Shown in pieces: positions 45,581 to 53,152 of a stretch of 53,152 bases of DNA; the stretch's first letter is position 1; every line of letters begins with the position of its first letter. The stretch is taken from positions 1 through 53,152 of the forward strand of contig JAPHRJ010000018.1 in NCBI GenBank assembly GCA_026196045.1, read 5' to 3'. The stretch comes from Gammaproteobacteria bacterium. Its GTDB lineage: Bacteria > Pseudomonadota > Gammaproteobacteria > UBA6429 > Thiohalophilaceae. The notes beneath the pieces were generated by a model that was not told the DNA's origin, ran no database searches, and saw only the letters and a list, made by a program, of their open reading frames with translations. The translations under genes and the position numbers were made by a program.

Positions 45581-45589
45581 AGTATAGCA
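45581..45589 (-). promoter_or_regulatory. Extended -10 promoter of the ABC operon
   Basis: On the minus strand TGC-TATACT (45589 to 45581). No good -35 box is seen, which extended -10 promoters do not need. It lies about 30 bp before the ATPase start. Confidence 0.5.
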
Positions 45590-45676
45590 ACGGTATAAAC
45601 ATGTATGGTTTGATCCCGATCAGAACGGTATCACGCAGGTAAAATAACCCTATGTTTAGACACACTAATCTCTTTT

Positions 45677-45705
45677 TTGACATGTAACTCACTAACTGCT
45701 ATACA
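45677..45705 (+). promoter_or_regulatory. Sigma70 promoter of the peroxiredoxin-like gene
   Basis: TTGACA at 45677-45682, a 17-bp spacer ending TGC, and TATACA at 45700-45705: close to consensus with an extended -10. The leader would be about 83 nt. One strong start suggests steady expression. Confidence 0.75.
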
Positions 45706-45794
45706 GTCAGACGACCGTATGACTTTTGGCCAGTAATTACAGGAAATTTCGAGTACTTATAAAAAGCCAAATCTAAATCAATGGAGAATCGAGC

Positions 45795-46451
45795 ATGTCT
45801 GATGCAGGAGTCCTGAGTGCGCAAACCCAACAACTAATGCAGGATTTTATTTCAGGTCTATCCGAAGATGCGCAAAAAACTGTTGGCGCAGCCTTTGAAA
45901 AACTAATGCAATCTGATGCTGGGGCCAATGCTCCTGCGACTGGGGATAAAGCTCCCGACTTTGAATTACCCAATGTACGTGGTGGCTCCACCCAGCTTAC
46001 CGAATTACTAAAACAAGGGCCGGTTGTACTGAGCTTCTACCGTGGTGGTTGGTGTCCCTTCTGCAACCTGGAGTTCAAGGCATTATCTGATGCTCTCCCA
46101 AAAATAAACGCAAAAGGTGCCTCTCTGATTGGTATCTCTCCAGAATTACCCGATACATCACTTTCTACTATTGAAAAATTCAATCTGCCCTTTGAAGTAT
46201 TGAGTGATGTAGGTAACAAAATAGCCGCACAGTATGGACTGATAATGACCGTTGCTGATGAAATGCGCCCACTTTATCTGGAATGGGGCATTGATGTGCC
46301 TACCTCAAATGGTGATGAAAGTTACCAACTGCCAATACCGGCAACTTATATCATTAAACAGGATGGCACCATCAAGGCCTGTTATGTAAATAAAGATTAC
46401 ACCTCACGGATGGAGCCACAGGCTGTTCTTGATGCACTGGATAGCCTATAG
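45795..46451 (+). CDS. Peroxiredoxin-like redoxin
   Basis: A 218-residue AhpC/TSA-type protein. A helical N-terminal extension of about 55 residues precedes the thioredoxin fold: APDFELPNVRGG, VVLSFYRGGWCPFCNLEFKAL, LIGISPELPD, LSDVGNKIAAQYGL and PIPATYIIKQDGTI. The active site is C-P-F-C, so it has both a peroxidatic-type Cys and a second Cys two residues on, as in thioredoxins. GGAGAATCGAGC precedes the ATG. The role is thiol-based detoxification or disulfide reduction; the exact substrate is open. Confidence 0.92.
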   Translation: MSDAGVLSAQTQQLMQDFISGLSEDAQKTVGAAFEKLMQSDAGANAPATGDKAPDFELPNVRGGSTQLTELLKQGPVVLSFYRGGWCPFCNLEFKALSDALPKINAKGASLIGISPELPDTSLSTIEKFNLPFEVLSDVGNKIAAQYGLIMTVADEMRPLYLEWGIDVPTSNGDESYQLPIPATYIIKQDGTIKACYVNKDYTSRMEPQAVLDALDSL

Positions 46452-46474
46452 GTAAATATTATTTTTAAATACCG

Positions 46475-46496
46475 AATGGTGCCAACAGGCACCGTT
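46475..46496. terminator. Bidirectional hairpin terminator
   Basis: AATGGTGCC, a four-base loop, GGCACCGTT: a 9-bp stem with one G-T pair. It lies between two convergent genes. The downstream sequence is T-containing but not a clean run, so strength is moderate. Confidence 0.55.
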
Positions 46497-46522
46497 CTTA
46501 CTTAAAAATAGCAGGCACCAAT

Positions 46523-46717
46523 TTACTTTTTACTGCCAAATTCGTTTATAAGTTTCCCCGTAATATCCTTTATAACAATTAGAAAGTGATCAACACCCAT
46601 CTGGTCATCACGACGTCGGCACTCATTCATGCCAGACAACGCCAGATTAATCGCTGCATGATAATTCCCTTTCTCAACAAAAGCCTTAATTCGCTCAGAT
46701 TCTGATTGAATATCCAT
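46523..46717 (-). CDS. Small hypothetical protein
   Basis: A 64-residue, helical, soluble protein (SESERIKAFVEKGNYHAAINLALSGMNECRRR). The pattern of helix, turn at GNYHAA and helix is like a single TPR-type hairpin. AGAGG lies 9 bp before the ATG and the frame is free of odd codons, so it is probably real. No family known to me. Confidence 0.6.
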   Translation of the reverse strand: MDIQSESERIKAFVEKGNYHAAINLALSGMNECRRRDDQMGVDHFLIVIKDITGKLINEFGSKK

Positions 46718-46778
46718 AATGGATGACCTCTAACTTTTTCATTACCTAATTAAGTGTAGAAGGCCAGGGGATATTCGG

Positions 46779-47195
46779 CTAATCGTAATTTACTTTTCCT
46801 CTTGTCGCTTTTATCTTGCCATGCCTGGTTTTGCTATCCAAACGTCGCTTAACAGCTCCCTTTCCGGGCTTTGTTGGTTTACGCTTTTTTTTCGTAACCA
46901 TTACATTTTTTATCAGTACTCGTAGCCGCTCAAGTGCAGCTTCCCTGTTTTTTTCCTGGCTACGATACTGCTGTGACTTGATAACAATCACACCCTCATT
47001 CGTGATCCGTTGATCATTTAATACCAGTAATTTTTCTTTGTACGCTTCCGGAAGTGAAGACGCCCGTATATCAAAGCGTAAATGCACAGCGGAAGATACC
47101 TTATTGACATTCTGTCCACCCGCTCCCTGGGCACGAATAGCCTGTATCTCAATTTCGGCATCAGGAATTGTGACTTTATTTGATAGTATTAGCAT
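46779..47195 (-). CDS. arfB: Peptidyl-tRNA hydrolase ArfB (YaeJ)
   Basis: A 138-residue rescue factor for ribosomes stalled on messages without a stop codon. The GGQ motif is at about 26-28 ([22 protein letters not shown]), followed by the release-factor-like core and a basic C-terminal tail ([21 protein letters not shown]), which enters the empty mRNA channel. The length equals E. coli ArfB. It is a single gene. Confidence 0.96.
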   Translation of the reverse strand: MLILSNKVTIPDAEIEIQAIRAQGAGGQNVNKVSSAVHLRFDIRASSLPEAYKEKLLVLNDQRITNEGVIVIKSQQYRSQEKNREAALERLRVLIKNVMVTKKKRKPTKPGKGAVKRRLDSKTRHGKIKATRGKVNYD

Positions 47196-47290
47196 GATTT
47201 GAGTTTATAATAGCTTGTGGTATGTGTGACTAAATCCATCATTTGTTATAGAGTTTATACTAATGGTAGTAGGTAAAAGGAAGCGTCCGG

Positions 47291-48103
47291 TTGAAATTGT
47301 TCCAAATCATCATTGTACTTGCCCTGGGAATTAGCATTGGCTATTTCATTCAATGGAACAACTCGTCTCAGCTTCAGGAAGTTAAGACTAACTCTGAACA
47401 AGATTTTAACACAGAACCACATAACCCGTTTACTGTCATATCAGACCAGCAATATCAGCGCCAGCTCGAGGATGAAATAAAAGACTTACGCGAGCAACTA
47501 CAGGAACTGGAAAAAGAATTAACCGTGTTAGAGAAAGCCGATGGCCCGACTATCGATGAAACAGAACCAAAAACAGCACCTGGTGAAAAATTAACAAAAG
47601 AGATACTCATTCAAGTCGGCGTAGAAGAAGGTATTGCGGAAGATATTCTGAGCCGTCTCAGCCAGCACGAATATCAATTATTAGAACACCACGATCGGGC
47701 CAAACGCGAAGGTTATCTCAACTCTTCGAGATTTGCGAAGGAAAGGCGTGAGCTCATGAAAAATGCACCTTCACTTCGTGAAGCCATTGGTACCGATGCC
47801 TACGATCGTTATCTTTATGAAACTGAACAATATAATCGAGTCACTGTCACAACGGTCATGCAAGGCTCTCCGGCTTCTCGATTGGGCGTACTCAAGGGAG
47901 ATGTTATCCTTAATTATGCCAATGAAAAAGTATTAACCTGGCGTGAACTACGCGAACTAACCGGTAAGGGAGAATACGGCGAATATGTTAATTTAAATAT
48001 TCTCAGAGACGGGCAACAAATGAATATACTCATCCCCCGTGGGCCACTCGGAGTTAAACTAGGAGCCACTACGATTGATCCTCAAGCTGAATATAATTAT
48101 TAG
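47291..48103 (+). CDS. Membrane-anchored PDZ-domain protein
   Basis: A 270-residue protein with an N-terminal helix (about 4-21), a coiled coil (about 55-83), a helical middle and a C-terminal PDZ domain: VTVTTVMQGSPASRLGVLKGDVILNYANEKVLTWRELRELT (two parts) and VNLNILRDGQQMNILIPRGPLGVKL. There is no protease domain, so it is a periplasmic binding or adaptor protein. AGGAAG lies 8-9 bp before the TTG start. The partner is unknown. Confidence 0.87.
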   Translation: MKLFQIIIVLALGISIGYFIQWNNSSQLQEVKTNSEQDFNTEPHNPFTVISDQQYQRQLEDEIKDLREQLQELEKELTVLEKADGPTIDETEPKTAPGEKLTKEILIQVGVEEGIAEDILSRLSQHEYQLLEHHDRAKREGYLNSSRFAKERRELMKNAPSLREAIGTDAYDRYLYETEQYNRVTVTTVMQGSPASRLGVLKGDVILNYANEKVLTWRELRELTGKGEYGEYVNLNILRDGQQMNILIPRGPLGVKLGATTIDPQAEYNY

Positions 48104-48149
48104 ATGGGCCTTTCATACAATATGCAGTTTTCAAAACCAGTTACAAATA

Positions 48150-48893
48150 CTAATTTAACTTCGATTTAATCTCTTTCCATAGCGCTATATAACTTTGTGC
48201 GGCTGCACTGCTTTGTGCATAGACGGTTACTGGCTCACGTTTAATACCCATACGCTCTACTTCACTCGCATAGGGAATACTGGACTTTAAAAAGGCAGGC
48301 CCTTTCTTTGGTGGGTTTTCTATCATCGCACGATGCATGTTCTTACGCCGATCCACCATGGAAAAAAATGGTAGCAACTTCACATTGCCAAGAATTTTCT
48401 TATCACCATATTTCAGAATTTGTTCAAATGTTCTCAATGACAGTGGAGTTGGAATTGTAGGAATCAACAGCACATCACTGGCATAAAATATACTTTCTGA
48501 GACCATAGAAAAGCTAGGCGGACAGTCGAGAATGACATAATCATAGTCATCCGATAATGATTTCAGTATTTTGCGTAAACGACTACGTGGCTTTTTTGAG
48601 CCTTCTAGAAGAATATCCATATTTCGATAGGAAAAATCAGCTGGTAATATATCGATATTGCCATAGTCAGTACCTTTTATATAATTATCAGTTACTGACT
48701 TTTTCTGGAATAAACGCCTGACTCCGCCTTTTACTTTTGGCTTAACTCTAAAATAAAAACTCGCCGCCCCTTGAGGATCAAGATCCCATACCAGTACTTT
48801 TGCACCATCAAGCGATGCCAGATAGGCCAGGTTTACGGCTGTGGTTGTTTTTCCGACACCACCCTTTATGTTATAGCAGGAAATCGTGATCAT
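48150..48893 (-). CDS. ParA-family ATPase
   Basis: A 247-residue ATPase with the deviant Walker A KGGVGKTTT, Walker A' WDLDPQGAASFYF, and Walker B YVILDCPPSF. This is the ParA/MinD/McdA type that makes gradients on the nucleoid and places cargo. No ParB or parS is nearby, so it is not a chromosome- or plasmid-type pair. Its ATG overlaps the stop of the CHAD gene (TAATG), which suggests that the cargo is the CHAD protein or what it binds. Confidence 0.92.
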   Translation of the reverse strand: MITISCYNIKGGVGKTTTAVNLAYLASLDGAKVLVWDLDPQGAASFYFRVKPKVKGGVRRLFQKKSVTDNYIKGTDYGNIDILPADFSYRNMDILLEGSKKPRSRLRKILKSLSDDYDYVILDCPPSFSMVSESIFYASDVLLIPTIPTPLSLRTFEQILKYGDKKILGNVKLLPFFSMVDRRKNMHRAMIENPPKKGPAFLKSSIPYASEVERMGIKREPVTVYAQSSAAAQSYIALWKEIKSKLN

Positions 48894-50455
48894 TATTCGA
48901 CCTTATCTTTTACTGGTTTAAACATCTTTTTAAACAGCACCTGATTGGCTTTTGTTGAAAAGGCTGAATAACTATCCGTGAATAAAGCTCTTTGGCTTTT
49001 TATCTGACTATGAAAGTGATCGACTAACAGTTCCATGGCCACAAATGTTTCTGCGGTCATCATACCCTCAGCCTGCATTTGTATCTCCATATCATGAAAT
49101 GAATCAATCTGTACGGAAAGATCCTGAAAATCACCAAGAATCTCCTGTAACTGTTTCAATGATTTAATAATCCGCTTCATTTTTGATGCCGGATAAAGAC
49201 TTTGAAAGAATTCCAGTAAGTATCGTAGTTTTTTGCAGCTAAGTCGCAAACGGTGCAATTTTTCATCTGGGCATTTTTCTGTTATTGCATTCCCTTGTTT
49301 AATAACTCGTTTAATTGCTTTCCATATATGTATGTCAGCCGTTTCTTTAATTGACTGTTTTGCTATTGGTAAACGGGTATGTTCTACAACCGGTGTCTGA
49401 AGGAATTCCCGCCACTTCTTTTTTAAATTTCGATAACGTGCTGTTTTGAGTTGCTTGACCAGTTCTTTCTGCTCAATCCTGTGGTGTTTTATCAGGTAGT
49501 CATGTAGTGGTTCGAGATAAGCCTGTTTATCTTTTGCTAGCGCCTGTTGATATTTGTCAAATTTCAACAGGTATACATCCATATCTCGTGTAGGTCCCGT
49601 TATTGAACCTAGCCACTTAAATGCCGAAATATTAGGTTCCAGTATTCTTCGAGGGAACACGCCCTCGATCTGCTCAAGTAGTGAACGCGTCCTCCGCACA
49701 GCAACACGAAAATCATGTAAAAATTCAGTGTCAATATCTTTTATTGTTCCATCTTCATTGGCTTCAATGATATCAAGAGAAGCCAGTAACATTTCTTTCA
49801 ACGACTGATCAGATCTAGCACCAGGAGCAAGCTGTGTATCAAGCTGTGAGCTGTATTCACCAGGGTGAATATTAAGAGTTTCCATTCCTGTCTTGAAAAT
49901 TGACTGCTCGACCTTATTAAACTTAAATTCAGTTTTAAGGGTCTTATAAATCTGTTTTACATCTTTTTCGTATCCCTTGACAGTTTCAACCCTTACCCTT
50001 TTATCAAGCGCCTGTGTCTTACCGTTATCAAGAACAAGCCGATAATCTTCAAGATATACATAAGCTCTGGTTTTCTTATCTTCATCAATATACTGAAATG
50101 GGTAGCGTCGTATCTGGACAGATAACTTATTGACCAATGCTCTGATACCGAGTAAAGGTGCCAGTCTCTTTCTCAATACTACTGACTGGATATCACCAGC
50201 TATAACGGGAGGAGAACTAAGTAGAAGTGCGAAAAGTTGCCTATTATCGTGCAGGGACGATAATGTGAGATGAGTTCCAGAGAGGGTATTCTCTATATAA
50301 TATTGATAATTTTTTTTATACAATCGCCAGTCAAATGTATCCTGATAATGACGTTCAACAGTTAGCGCAGCGCCTTCCATAATTGGAAATTGGGCTTTGA
50401 GTCTATCCTTAAACTCAGCAATCGTCACGGTTCCAGGAACAAAAAACTCTGACAT
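48893..50455 (-). CDS. CHAD-domain protein with CYTH-like N-terminus
   Basis: About 520 residues. The C-terminal half (from about 215) is a CHAD domain: FLHDFRVAVRRTRSLLEQ, WLGSITGPTRDMDVYLLKF and KLHRLRLSCKKLRYLLEFFQSLYP, with the basic and His residues that hold polyphosphate. The N-terminal part (ALTVERHYQDTFDWRLYKKN, TRAYVYLEDYRLVLDN) looks like a worn CYTH (triphosphate tunnel) domain. CHAD proteins bind polyphosphate and sit on polyphosphate granules in known cases. The ATG at 50455 is preferred over the GTG at 50461. It is coupled to the ParA gene. Confidence 0.9.
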   Translation of the reverse strand: MSEFFVPGTVTIAEFKDRLKAQFPIMEGAALTVERHYQDTFDWRLYKKNYQYYIENTLSGTHLTLSSLHDNRQLFALLLSSPPVIAGDIQSVVLRKRLAPLLGIRALVNKLSVQIRRYPFQYIDEDKKTRAYVYLEDYRLVLDNGKTQALDKRVRVETVKGYEKDVKQIYKTLKTEFKFNKVEQSIFKTGMETLNIHPGEYSSQLDTQLAPGARSDQSLKEMLLASLDIIEANEDGTIKDIDTEFLHDFRVAVRRTRSLLEQIEGVFPRRILEPNISAFKWLGSITGPTRDMDVYLLKFDKYQQALAKDKQAYLEPLHDYLIKHHRIEQKELVKQLKTARYRNLKKKWREFLQTPVVEHTRLPIAKQSIKETADIHIWKAIKRVIKQGNAITEKCPDEKLHRLRLSCKKLRYLLEFFQSLYPASKMKRIIKSLKQLQEILGDFQDLSVQIDSFHDMEIQMQAEGMMTAETFVAMELLVDHFHSQIKSQRALFTDSYSAFSTKANQVLFKKMFKPVKDKVE

Positions 50456-50723
50456 AGGCACACTCAGGTTTGGGAAGCTGTATTATTCCTAAAGTATACC
50501 AAAAACCTGGCCTGGAATTGTGAAATAACACCATCCCCGGTGTATCTATTTATACTTATGTTACTTTTTCCTCAGGTTTACACTGTCGTTCATATAGGAA
50601 TTTAAGCACCTCGACAACTAAATTTGTAGATGCCATTTTCGAATTAAAAATTTAATTAGTACTGAAGCGCAATTGCACAAGAATAGTGCCAGTAAGTTCA
50701 AGAGTGCACTAACAGGCAGGTAG

Positions 50724-51359
50724 TCAATCCAGAGGTAATAAACCCTGCTGTTGCGCACGGTGTAAATCTGCGGGTGTATCGATATCCCATGATGTAGGTA
50801 GTTCATACCAGGCTAGCTGTAACTGTTGCAGGTTATTCCTGGTTTGAGACATCACGTCGGCACTCCCCCACTTAACCCTGTCAAATATTTCAGACTGCGG
50901 TTTATTCATACCAATCAAGGTATAGCCACCATCTTCTGCAGGTGTGATGACTATCTCCTGTTTTTCATTAAGTTCTGCCAAAGCATACTGAAGAGTTTCA
51001 GATGTCATAGCCGGGCAATCTGTACCGATAAGAATAACTGACTCAGAATCTATGAGTGCTGCTTTAATCGCATACGCCATTCTCTGGCCTAAATCAGAAC
51101 CCTGTTGAACTTTAAGCGGCATGGAGTATTTCTCTGCCAATAGTTTGAACAAACCATGTTCTGCATCTGGACTACACCAGAGTTCAACTAAACATAATTC
51201 TCTGCTCATAGTTTTTTCAATGGTATGGACTATTAGTTTTTCTGCCAGCTCAGCGGCTCCGGCTTCACCTAATTCGGGTACCAGCCGTGTTTTAGCTTTT
51301 CCAGCAACAGGGGCTTTGGCAAAAACAAGGATCTTTGATTGCGGAAATAAGAAAGACAT
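50724..51359 (-). CDS. Glycosyltransferase, TIGR04282 type (rSAM-associated)
   Basis: A 211-residue protein of the DUF2064/TIGR04282 type: LVFAKAPVAGKAKTRLVPELG, QQGSDLGQRMAYAIKAAL, VILIGTDCPAMTSETLQYAL, EIVITPAEDGGYTLIGMNKP and SWDIDTPADL. This GT-A-like nucleotide-sugar transferase is found with ArsS-like radical SAM proteins and a TIGR04283 transferase in arsenosugar-type clusters. It is the last gene of the operon; 5 bp separate it from the gene before. Confidence 0.9.
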   Translation of the reverse strand: MSFLFPQSKILVFAKAPVAGKAKTRLVPELGEAGAAELAEKLIVHTIEKTMSRELCLVELWCSPDAEHGLFKLLAEKYSMPLKVQQGSDLGQRMAYAIKAALIDSESVILIGTDCPAMTSETLQYALAELNEKQEIVITPAEDGGYTLIGMNKPQSEIFDRVKWGSADVMSQTRNNLQQLQLAWYELPTSWDIDTPADLHRAQQQGLLPLD

Positions 51360-51364
51360 TCAAT

Positions 51365-52042
51365 TCAGGAATAATATGTTTTATGTAAACGTGCGGGCGA
51401 TACACCAAAGAAATAGGCCAGACGAAATGACCACATCATCAACACGGTACGCAGCATTCCGTTAGTTTCCCAGCGACGGCTAGATGTAACCACCTGCTCT
51501 GTTAAGCATATTGGTCGACTAATGTGTTTCATCCGTTTACTGAATTCAATATCTTCCATTAAAGGAATGTCAGGATAACCGTGTATTTTTTTAAATGCAT
51601 CCCGTTCAATAAAGATGGTTTGATCACCCGTTACAATGCCCGTTAAACAGGAACGCCAGTTCATAAATTTTTCAATCACACGAAAAGAGAGTTTATTGCC
51701 AGACAGACGAACATTAAAACGCCCCCATTTTTTTGAGGTTTGTTTCATTGCCTGTTGAAGAATATTGACTGTATTCTCGGGAAGTTGGGTATCAATGTGG
51801 AGAAATAACAGTACCGGTTTACCTGCAACAGCGGCACCTGCATTCATTTGAATGGCACGACCTTGTTCAGACTTAACAAGTTTATCGATCTTGTCTTTAG
51901 CCAGTGCAACTGTATTGTCTGTACTACCGCCATCGACAAGAATGAGTTCAACATTTGAATTTCTTAATGGTTGAAGTCTATCCAGACTCAGCCCAATACA
52001 TTCTGACTCATTAAGAACTGGGATTATAATTGATAGTTGCAT
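51365..52042 (-). CDS. Glycosyltransferase, TIGR04283 type (rSAM-associated)
   Basis: A 225-residue family 2 glycosyltransferase: LSIIIPVLNESECIGLSLDRL, VELILVDGGSTDNTVALA, GRAIQMNAGAAVAGKPVLLFLHIDTQLPENT and DIPLMEDIEFSKRMK. It is the standard second transferase of rSAM/arsenosugar clusters. It lies 21 bp behind the radical SAM gene. Confidence 0.92.
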   Translation of the reverse strand: MQLSIIIPVLNESECIGLSLDRLQPLRNSNVELILVDGGSTDNTVALAKDKIDKLVKSEQGRAIQMNAGAAVAGKPVLLFLHIDTQLPENTVNILQQAMKQTSKKWGRFNVRLSGNKLSFRVIEKFMNWRSCLTGIVTGDQTIFIERDAFKKIHGYPDIPLMEDIEFSKRMKHISRPICLTEQVVTSSRRWETNGMLRTVLMMWSFRLAYFFGVSPARLHKTYYS

Positions 52043-52063
52043 TAATTTTAATGATTAGAAAAA

Positions 52064-53026
52064 CTAACTTAACGCACCGCCACAGCTACTACCCTGGCCA
52101 GCTGTACAACCATAACAGTGATCCGCTATGACAATGGGAAGACCATCCAACATCTCAAATTCAATGTCCGTAATATGAGTTTGAGGCTTATCATTATAGT
52201 CCAGGGGTAAGTCCAGCATCTGGTTGAAATCACAATCATAAACATAGCCCTGCCAGTCAATGCTGATCAGGCGGCGACACATGATGGTCTCAAGATTGGC
52301 ATCCTGGTGTGAAGATTTCAGCAAGTTCATATACCCATCAAACTGACCTTTGGATATAAGCGTACTACCAAAACGTTGAATCGGCATATTGGCAATAGTT
52401 AATAGCTGATTAAAGACAATGCCATATTTAGTTTTTAATTCGCGCTTATAATCAGTTTCCAGTTGACCTTGTGCTGGAGGCAAAAAGGGGCCACCTGGGT
52501 TATAAACAAAATTAAGCTGTAAGTTCGTATCATTCAGACCATAACCACATTCATTCAGTTTTTTGATTGCTTCAATACTGGTCGCATGCACACCTTTACC
52601 CCGTTGGGCATCTACATTTTCTTCCTGATAACAGGGTAAGGATGCAAATACTTCAACCTGGTGTTGTGCCATAAACTCGGCAAGCTCTTCCTGACCGGGT
52701 TCCAGCAATACCGTAAGATTACAACGATCCATCACATGCACATCAAGCATACGAGCCTGTTCAACCAGATAACGGTAATGGGGATTTAGTTCGGGTGCGC
52801 CACCGGTAAGGTCCAGCTTTTTTACATCGGAGTTTTTTAAAAACTGTAATACTTGCTCTACTGTTTCAATCGTCATATTTTCTTTACGGGAAGGACCCGC
52901 ATTTACATGACAATGTAAACACTGCTGATTACAACGGTAGCCAAGATTCACCTGTAAGGTTTCCAGACTTCCACGCTTAATCTCAGGGAAATCGGTATGT
53001 TGTAATAAAGGTAAGGTAGCGTGCAT
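52064..53026 (-). CDS. arsS: ArsS-like radical SAM protein
   Basis: A 320-residue protein. The radical SAM Cys motif is in GYRCNQQCLHCHV, and the C-terminal DUF3641-type Cys set is in MCRRLISIDWQGYVYDCDFNQML and CYGCTAGQGSSCGG. ArsS makes the 5'-deoxyadenosyl-arsenic bond in arsenosugar synthesis; the two transferases behind it match this route. The ArsM methyltransferase that should supply the substrate is not in the window. The same gene set was formerly labelled rSAM/selenodomain, so the natural element could be different. Confidence 0.9.
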   Translation of the reverse strand: MHATLPLLQHTDFPEIKRGSLETLQVNLGYRCNQQCLHCHVNAGPSRKENMTIETVEQVLQFLKNSDVKKLDLTGGAPELNPHYRYLVEQARMLDVHVMDRCNLTVLLEPGQEELAEFMAQHQVEVFASLPCYQEENVDAQRGKGVHATSIEAIKKLNECGYGLNDTNLQLNFVYNPGGPFLPPAQGQLETDYKRELKTKYGIVFNQLLTIANMPIQRFGSTLISKGQFDGYMNLLKSSHQDANLETIMCRRLISIDWQGYVYDCDFNQMLDLPLDYNDKPQTHITDIEFEMLDGLPIVIADHCYGCTAGQGSSCGGALS

Positions 53027-53130
53027 AGATATTTGACCAGTAACTATTCATTCTGTTCCATTGAAACAACCATGTTAAAAGATTACATGCTAAAATTCAC
53101 CCTGTTTTGACAATAGCTCAGGTAGTCGTA

Positions 53131-53152
53131 ATGAAATGGTTAGATAAAATAC
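53131..53152 (+). CDS. Start of a plus-strand gene, 3' partial
   Basis: An ATG follows CAGGTAGTCGTA, a good ribosome site, and the frame (MKWLDKI) is open to the window end. Only seven codons are visible, so the product cannot be named. It is divergent from the arsS gene. Confidence 0.45.

Noticed and set aside
48150-48893. Chromosome partition ParA
   Set aside because: No ParB, parS, gidA/gidB or origin features are around it.
1-53152. tRNA, rRNA or prophage genes
   Set aside because: No tRNA-like cloverleaf, rRNA sequence, integrase or phage structural gene was recognised; DUF2786 alone is not enough.

Overview
The window is chromosomal DNA of a gammaproteobacterium with moderately low GC. 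This is inferred from the gene families seen (PepN, DinB with a QEDLF clamp motif, NadA, IspG, MltF, ArfB, Tpm, a DNA-J related protein) and from short sigma70 promoters. I cannot name the species. No rRNA, tRNA, CRISPR array, integrase or intact insertion sequence was seen. The dispersed elements are small repeats near 23.0-23.5 kb and 29.96-30.13 kb.

Left part (1-14.2 kb): a one-direction block for an envelope machine. It starts with the 3' part of a LamG-domain protein, a Tat-exported DUF1501-like protein and an ApbE flavin transferase. An exported 176-residue protein, three TPR proteins (two of them lipoproteins) and a small exported protein follow. After a 168-bp gap come ExbB, two ExbD and a TonB/AgmX-like protein. 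That gap holds a perfect CRP-type palindrome (TGTGA-N6-TCACA) at class II distance from a TATTAT -10 box. The set resembles the energised trans-envelope complexes of the Tol/Ton and Agl-Glt type. Its substrate is unknown.

14.2-21.7 kb: a probable cAMP signalling neighbourhood. A 1134-residue membrane protein carries two cyclic-nucleotide-binding domains, a variant rhodanese domain and about 550 residues of coiled coil. It lies convergent to a minus-strand group encoding a DUF2914 protein, TerB, a NERD-like protein and an FHA-adenylate cyclase. A DUF2786 protein follows.

21.7-41.2 kb: mostly housekeeping genes (nadA, pepN, dinB with a lytic transglycosylase, tpm, an MBL hydrolase, a methyltransferase, ispG). 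An alpha/beta hydrolase and a GGDEF-EAL protein follow, behind a second CRP-like site. Next come mltF and, upstream of it, an EamA transporter. Between the promoter and the EamA gene is what looks like a transcription attenuator: a 30-codon leader ORF with two Trp codons sits in sequence that can pair with the 5' arm of a strong terminator. Small conserved genes, a DnaJ-related protein and an HDAC-family protein close this part.

41.2-53.15 kb: an ABC exporter operon (ATPase, FtsX-type permease, HlyD-type adaptor), a peroxiredoxin-like protein, arfB, a PDZ protein, a translationally coupled CHAD-ParA pair (possible polyphosphate granule positioning), and a three-gene rSAM/two-glycosyltransferase set of the arsenosugar type. 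The first bases of a further plus-strand gene lie at the right edge.

The candidates for an undescribed system are (i) the 1-13.6 kb envelope machine and its CRP site, (ii) the cNMP-rhodanese-coiled-coil protein facing an FHA-cyclase, (iii) the EamA leader attenuator and (iv) the CHAD-ParA pair.
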